Source of the DNA: Nesterenkonia aurantiaca | Lineage (GTDB): Bacteria > Actinomycetota > Actinomycetes > Actinomycetales > Micrococcaceae | Assembly (NCBI RefSeq): GCF_004364585.1 | Contig: NZ_SOAN01000001.1 | Coordinates: 62,001-126,000, forward strand | DNA length: 64,000 nt | Direction of reading: 5' to 3' | In this document: piece after piece, positions 61,070 through 64,000 of the stretch | How the letters are laid out: each line of letters starts with the position of its first letter | How positions within the stretch are numbered: the first letter of the stretch is position 1 | The notes under the pieces: model-generated | Seen by the model: the letters and a program-made list of their open reading frames with translations, nothing else | Told to the model about the DNA's origin: nothing | Databases searched by the model: none | Program-made: the position numbers and the translations under genes

Positions 61070-62662
61070 ATGACCAGTTCAGACAAGCACGAAGAGTTCG
61101 ACGTCGTCGCCGGCGCCTCCGCACCCGGCTTCACCCCCGCTGAGGCGCAGGAGCTCGGGGACCGGGTGAACAATCGCTCGCAGCGACCCACCTCCGAGGC
61201 GTTCAAGGAGTTCATGGCCTCCAGCTGGGCCCCGGCGGAGCCGGTCCAGCATGAGCGCGATGAGGTCGCCGAGCATGCAGCCGCACGCCGCAGCGCGGTC
61301 TCTGCGCAGTTCCCCAACGAGCGGCTGGTGATCCCGGCGGGGCCGCACAAGGTCCGCTCCAATGACACCGACTACCGGTTCCGGCCACACTCCGCCTTCG
61401 CCCACCTCTCCGGACTCGGCGTGGACCACGAACCCGGCGCGGTGCTGGTCTTTGAACCGGTGGAGGACGGCAGCGGAGATCACGGCTCCGGCCATGAGGC
61501 CACGCTCTACTTCAAACCGATGGCAGGTCGGGACACCCAGGAGTTCTACGCCGACGCACGCAACGGAGAGTTCTGGATCGGACCCCGGCCCGGGCTCCAG
61601 GAGTTCTCCCAGCGGCTCGGGCTGCGCACCGAGGACTCCGGCGCCCTGGAGGTGGCGGTGACCAAGAACGCCGGGCCGGTGGAGTTCGGCGGCACCCGGA
61701 TCAGGCTGCTGCGCGAGGTCGACCTGGACGTGGACGCCCTGGTGGACACCTCTCGGATCAACACCACCGTGGATCTGGAGACCTCCGACGCGTACGACGG
61801 CGAGCTGGCTGAGGCTCTCTCCGAGCTGCGCCTGGTCAAGGACGCCTGGGAGATCGCCCAGATGCGGGTCTCGGTGGCGGCCACCATCGCCGGCTTCCAC
61901 GACGTCGTCGCCGTCCTGCCACGCGCGGCAGAGCACGCGCGGGGCGAACGGATCGTAGAAGGAGCCTTCTTCGCCCGCGCGCGCCTGGAGGGCAACGACC
62001 TCGGCTACGACACGATCGCCGCCTCCGGGAACAACGCGACCGTGCTGCACTGGATCCGCAACCACGGTGCCGTGCGCCGCGGGGACCTGCTGCTGCTCGA
62101 CGCAGGAGTCGAGGCTGACTCGCTCTACACCGCAGACATCACCCGCACGCTTCCGGTGACCGGGGAGTTCTCCCCCACCCAGCGCAAGATCTATGACGCG
62201 GTCCTGGCCGCGGCGGATGCCGCGTTCGCCGCGGTCCGGCCCGGGATCAGGTTCCGCGACATCCACACCGCCGCGGTGCGGGTGCTGGCGGAGCATCTCG
62301 ATGACTGGGGCCTGCTCCCGGTCAGCCTCGAGGAGGCACTGGAGGAGACCGGCCAGCATCACCGCAGGTGGATGCCACATGGCACCAGCCACCACCTTGG
62401 CCTGGATGTCCACGACTGCGCCCAGGCAAAACGTGAGCTCTACCTCGACGGGGTGCTGGAACCCGGAATGGTCTTCACCATCGAACCCGGCCTCTACTTC
62501 AAGAACGAGGATCTCGCGGTGCCGGCGGAGTTCCGCGGCATCGGTATCCGCATTGAAGACGACGTGTTGGTCACCGAGGACGGCGCGGAGAACCTCTCCG
62601 CCGCCCTGCCGCGCACCGCGGAGGAGATCGAGCAGTGGATGCAGGGAATCTGGAGTTCCTGA
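61070..62662 (+). CDS. Aminopeptidase P family (M24B) metallopeptidase
   Basis: A 530-residue Xaa-Pro aminopeptidase. The N-terminal domain (40-290) includes YRFRPHSAFAHLSGLGVD. The C-terminal pita-bread domain carries the metal ligands: Asp in LLLDAGVEADSLYTADITR (two Asp), His in HGTSHHLGLDVHD, Glu in FTIEPGLYF, and Glu in IRIEDDVLV. It releases the N-terminal residue before proline in the cytoplasm. The extra N-terminal stretch of about 40 residues is common in actinobacterial homologues. Confidence 0.94.
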   Translation: MTSSDKHEEFDVVAGASAPGFTPAEAQELGDRVNNRSQRPTSEAFKEFMASSWAPAEPVQHERDEVAEHAAARRSAVSAQFPNERLVIPAGPHKVRSNDTDYRFRPHSAFAHLSGLGVDHEPGAVLVFEPVEDGSGDHGSGHEATLYFKPMAGRDTQEFYADARNGEFWIGPRPGLQEFSQRLGLRTEDSGALEVAVTKNAGPVEFGGTRIRLLREVDLDVDALVDTSRINTTVDLETSDAYDGELAEALSELRLVKDAWEIAQMRVSVAATIAGFHDVVAVLPRAAEHARGERIVEGAFFARARLEGNDLGYDTIAASGNNATVLHWIRNHGAVRRGDLLLLDAGVEADSLYTADITRTLPVTGEFSPTQRKIYDAVLAAADAAFAAVRPGIRFRDIHTAAVRVLAEHLDDWGLLPVSLEEALEETGQHHRRWMPHGTSHHLGLDVHDCAQAKRELYLDGVLEPGMVFTIEPGLYFKNEDLAVPAEFRGIGIRIEDDVLVTEDGAENLSAALPRTAEEIEQWMQGIWSS

Positions 62663-62787
62663 CGACGGTGTTCCCCCAACGCCTGAGAAGTATGCTACAG
62701 CGGCCACATGACTGTGATGAAGGCAATCTTTGTCAGGCGCGTGGCGTTCCTGACTACTTCTCAACAGGCGTTACGCTGGATTAAGAC

Positions 62788-62802
62788 GAACCTGTCAGGT
62801 TC
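62788..62802. promoter_or_regulatory. Inverted repeat before the GlsB-like gene
   Basis: GAACCTG-T-CAGGTTC, seven-base perfect arms with one base between, lies just upstream of the ribosome binding site AGGAGG of the GlsB-like gene. It could be an operator or a small leader hairpin. Confidence 0.45.
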
Positions 62803-62823
62803 AGAATTCATAGGAGGAAAACC

Positions 62824-63099
62824 ATGGGAATTATTGCTTGGCTCGTACTGGGCCTCATCGCCGGCGCCATCGCTCGGGCCATCCTGCCCGGCAGCCAGCC
62901 CGGCGGCTGGATCGCTTCACTGATCACCGGTGTGCTCGGCGCACTGGTGGGCGGCTTCATCGCCTCCGCCGTCTTCGGCGTGAACGTCAACGACTCGTTC
63001 TTCGATCTGCCCACATGGCTCTTCGCCATCGGTGGCGGCGTGATCGTGGCCTTCATCTGGCAGGCCGTCACCGGTCGCCGCGGTCGCAAGACCGTCTGA
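62824..63099 (+). CDS. GlsB/YeaQ/YmgE-family stress-response membrane protein
   Basis: A 91-residue protein with three predicted helices: IIAWLVLGLIAGAIARAI, ASLITGVLGALVGGFIASAV and PTWLFAIGGGVIVAFIWQAV. The Gly-rich GxxxG pattern and the length match the GlsB/YeaQ transglycosylase-associated family, small membrane proteins induced by envelope or acid stress. AGGAGG is at optimal distance from the ATG. A strong hairpin follows at 63179. The role in this organism is unknown. Confidence 0.93.
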   Translation: MGIIAWLVLGLIAGAIARAILPGSQPGGWIASLITGVLGALVGGFIASAVFGVNVNDSFFDLPTWLFAIGGGVIVAFIWQAVTGRRGRKTV

Positions 63100-63178
63100 A
63101 CCGCTTCAGCCTGAGCCGCTTCGGCGCGAAGTCCGGTTCCTGACGGAGCCGCCACCGCACCGAGCTGGCAGCAGCTTC

Positions 63179-63234
63179 AGAAGCGCCCCGCACGTCCGAG
63201 CTCCACAGGAGCATCGGATGTGCGGGGCGCTTCT
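63179..63234. terminator. Bidirectional hairpin terminator
   Basis: AGAAGCGCCCCGCAC (63179-63193) pairs perfectly with GTGCGGGGCGCTTCT (63220-63234), and an inner TCCGA/TCGGA arm extends it. It lies between the plus-strand GlsB-like gene and the end of the minus-strand gene at 63276. T-runs are weak. Confidence 0.75.
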
Positions 63235-63275
63235 GCGTGTGCCGGAGGGTTCCTGCGACTCGCCAGGTGAAGGCA

Positions 63276-64000
63276 TCAGCTGCGCGGGGAGTCCTCCGGT
63301 CCGGTCTGCTCTGGCCGGGTGGGCTGGTCTGGCCGGGTGGGCTCCCCCGGCTGGCTGGGCTGCCCTGGCTGGGTGGGCTGGTCTGGCCGGGGGCGCTCCC
63401 CCGGCTGGTCAGGCTCAGGCCTGTGCACTGCCGGTGCTTCGGCGGCGGGCATGCGCACGCCATAGCGCGGGCGGCCATCGGGAAGGTCGTTGTACCCGGC
63501 GACCGGCGCCTGGGGCGCTGGTGCGGGCGCCGTCGCCTGATCGGACTCCGGCTCCCCTACTCGCTGCTCCCCAGCACCCTGCTGATCGGCACCCTGCTCT
63601 CCGGCCCCCTGCTGATCGAACCCCGGCCGGCTCGAGGCCTGCTGGTGCCGGGCCTCGTGGCCCGCTGCCTGCTGGGCGGGTGCGGGCTGCGCCGAACCCG
63701 GCTGGGCGGGTGCCGAGGCTGGCGGGGAGGAGGTGAGCCGGACGGAGGGCTGAGAGGTCGGATCGTTGGAGGCGTTGAGGCTCATCACTGCGGCTCCAGG
63801 GACCAGCTGGCGGGCGCGCTGAGCGGCGGAGAACTCGCAGACCACGTCAAAGGTGGTCGCCACGAGTTGGGACGAGGAGGCATACTCGCGCTTGCCCTTG
63901 CGCATGGCGAAGCCGATCACTCCGATGATCATCCAGATCGCCATGCCCAGCACCACCGAGAGCGCCAGGTTGTAGATGCTGGCCTCCGGGCTGAACAGGT
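63276..64000 (-). CDS. Membrane protein with Pro/Gln-rich cytoplasmic tail (runs off right edge)
   Basis: An open minus-strand frame reaches the window edge. The visible part begins LFSPEASIYNLALS, then one membrane helix (VLGMAIWMIIGVIGFAM) and a basic RKGKREY stop-transfer. The remaining 200 residues are Ala/Gln/Pro-rich low-complexity sequence with repeats (QQGAGEQGADQQGAGEQ and PDQPTQPGQPSQPGEPTRPD). No family is recognised. The start lies outside the window. Confidence 0.6.
   Translation of the reverse strand, partial: LFSPEASIYNLALSVVLGMAIWMIIGVIGFAMRKGKREYASSSQLVATTFDVVCEFSAAQRARQLVPGAAVMSLNASNDPTSQPSVRLTSSPPASAPAQPGSAQPAPAQQAAGHEARHQQASSRPGFDQQGAGEQGADQQGAGEQRVGEPESDQATAPAPAPQAPVAGYNDLPDGRPRYGVRMPAAEAPAVHRPEPDQPGERPRPDQPTQPGQPSQPGEPTRPDQPTRPEQTGPEDSPRS
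63310..63415. repeat. Degenerate repeat coding for Pro/Gln tail
   Basis: Repeats of the form CTGGCCGGGTGGGCTGGT, imperfect and of variable length, in the 3' part of the edge gene. They encode QPGQPSQPGEPTRPDQP-like sequence. Confidence 0.55.

Noticed and set aside
62708-62923. Possible leader peptide gene before the GlsB-like gene
   Set aside because: It has no ribosome binding site and runs through the GlsB start in another frame. Only the -10-like TATGCT at 62691 supports it.

Overview
The window is high-GC bacterial chromosome from an actinobacterium, most likely a member of the Micrococcales (Micrococcaceae-like, possibly a salt-tolerant genus; the genus is inference). The marker genes are a UPF0182 membrane protein, a Lon-like PDZ protease, a DUF2342 protein, UvrD2 with an HRDC tail, the AdnA/AdnB helicase-nuclease pair, DUF3107 and a coproporphyrin-type heme pathway. 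Many genes start 6-10 bases after a TANNNT -10 box, which fits the leaderless mRNAs common in this phylum.

Layout. 0-0.75 kb: edge fragment of a membrane protein, a decayed IS3-type transposase piece, and the initiator tRNA with promoter and terminator. 0.8-8.5 kb: UPF0182, PDZ/S16 protease, DUF2342, an orphan E1/TOMM-cyclodehydratase-like protein and a YgjP-type metallopeptidase. 8.6-10.9 kb: a 5'-truncated, frameshifted AbgT transporter next to an intact M20 (carboxypeptidase G2-like) peptidase. 10.9-18.2 kb: UvrD2, NudC, a phosphotransferase, an MFS exporter and a TenA-like protein. 18.2-21.6 kb: a two-gene unit with visibly lower GC, a PLD-SF2 helicase-DUF3427 protein coupled to a NUDIX hydrolase. 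It looks acquired, and the helicase has Met in place of the Walker A Lys. 21.6-29.7 kb: adnB, adnA and a DEDD exonuclease. 29.7-33.7 kb: formylglycine-generating enzyme, choline sulfatase and a zinc alcohol dehydrogenase.

33.8-45.9 kb holds almost the whole heme pathway: hemE-hemY-hemQ-hemH-hemC-(unrelated gene)-hemD-hemB-hemL on the minus strand and hemA divergent on the plus strand. An oppositely oriented NmrA-like gene sits between hemC and hemD. 46.0-46.6 kb is a wrecked alcohol dehydrogenase. 46.6-53.7 kb: a glycine betaine/choline-type ABC transporter whose ATPase gene overlaps a DNA methyltransferase gene, preceded by a DEAD-box RNA helicase, DUF3107 and a TetR regulator. 53.8-60.1 kb: a sugar ABC importer with LacI regulator, divergent from a debranching-type glucosidase, with overlapping inverted repeats between them. 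60.1-64 kb: PHP phosphoesterase, aminopeptidase P, a GlsB-type stress membrane protein and an edge-truncated Pro/Gln-rich membrane protein.

Functional links: FGE should activate the choline sulfatase (CAPSR motif), and the choline released could feed the same osmoprotectant economy as the OpuC-type importer. AbgT plus the M20 peptidase look like a former p-aminobenzoyl-glutamate uptake and cleavage pair. AdnAB, UvrD2, the exonuclease and the helicase/NUDIX pair make 11-30 kb rich in nucleic-acid enzymes.
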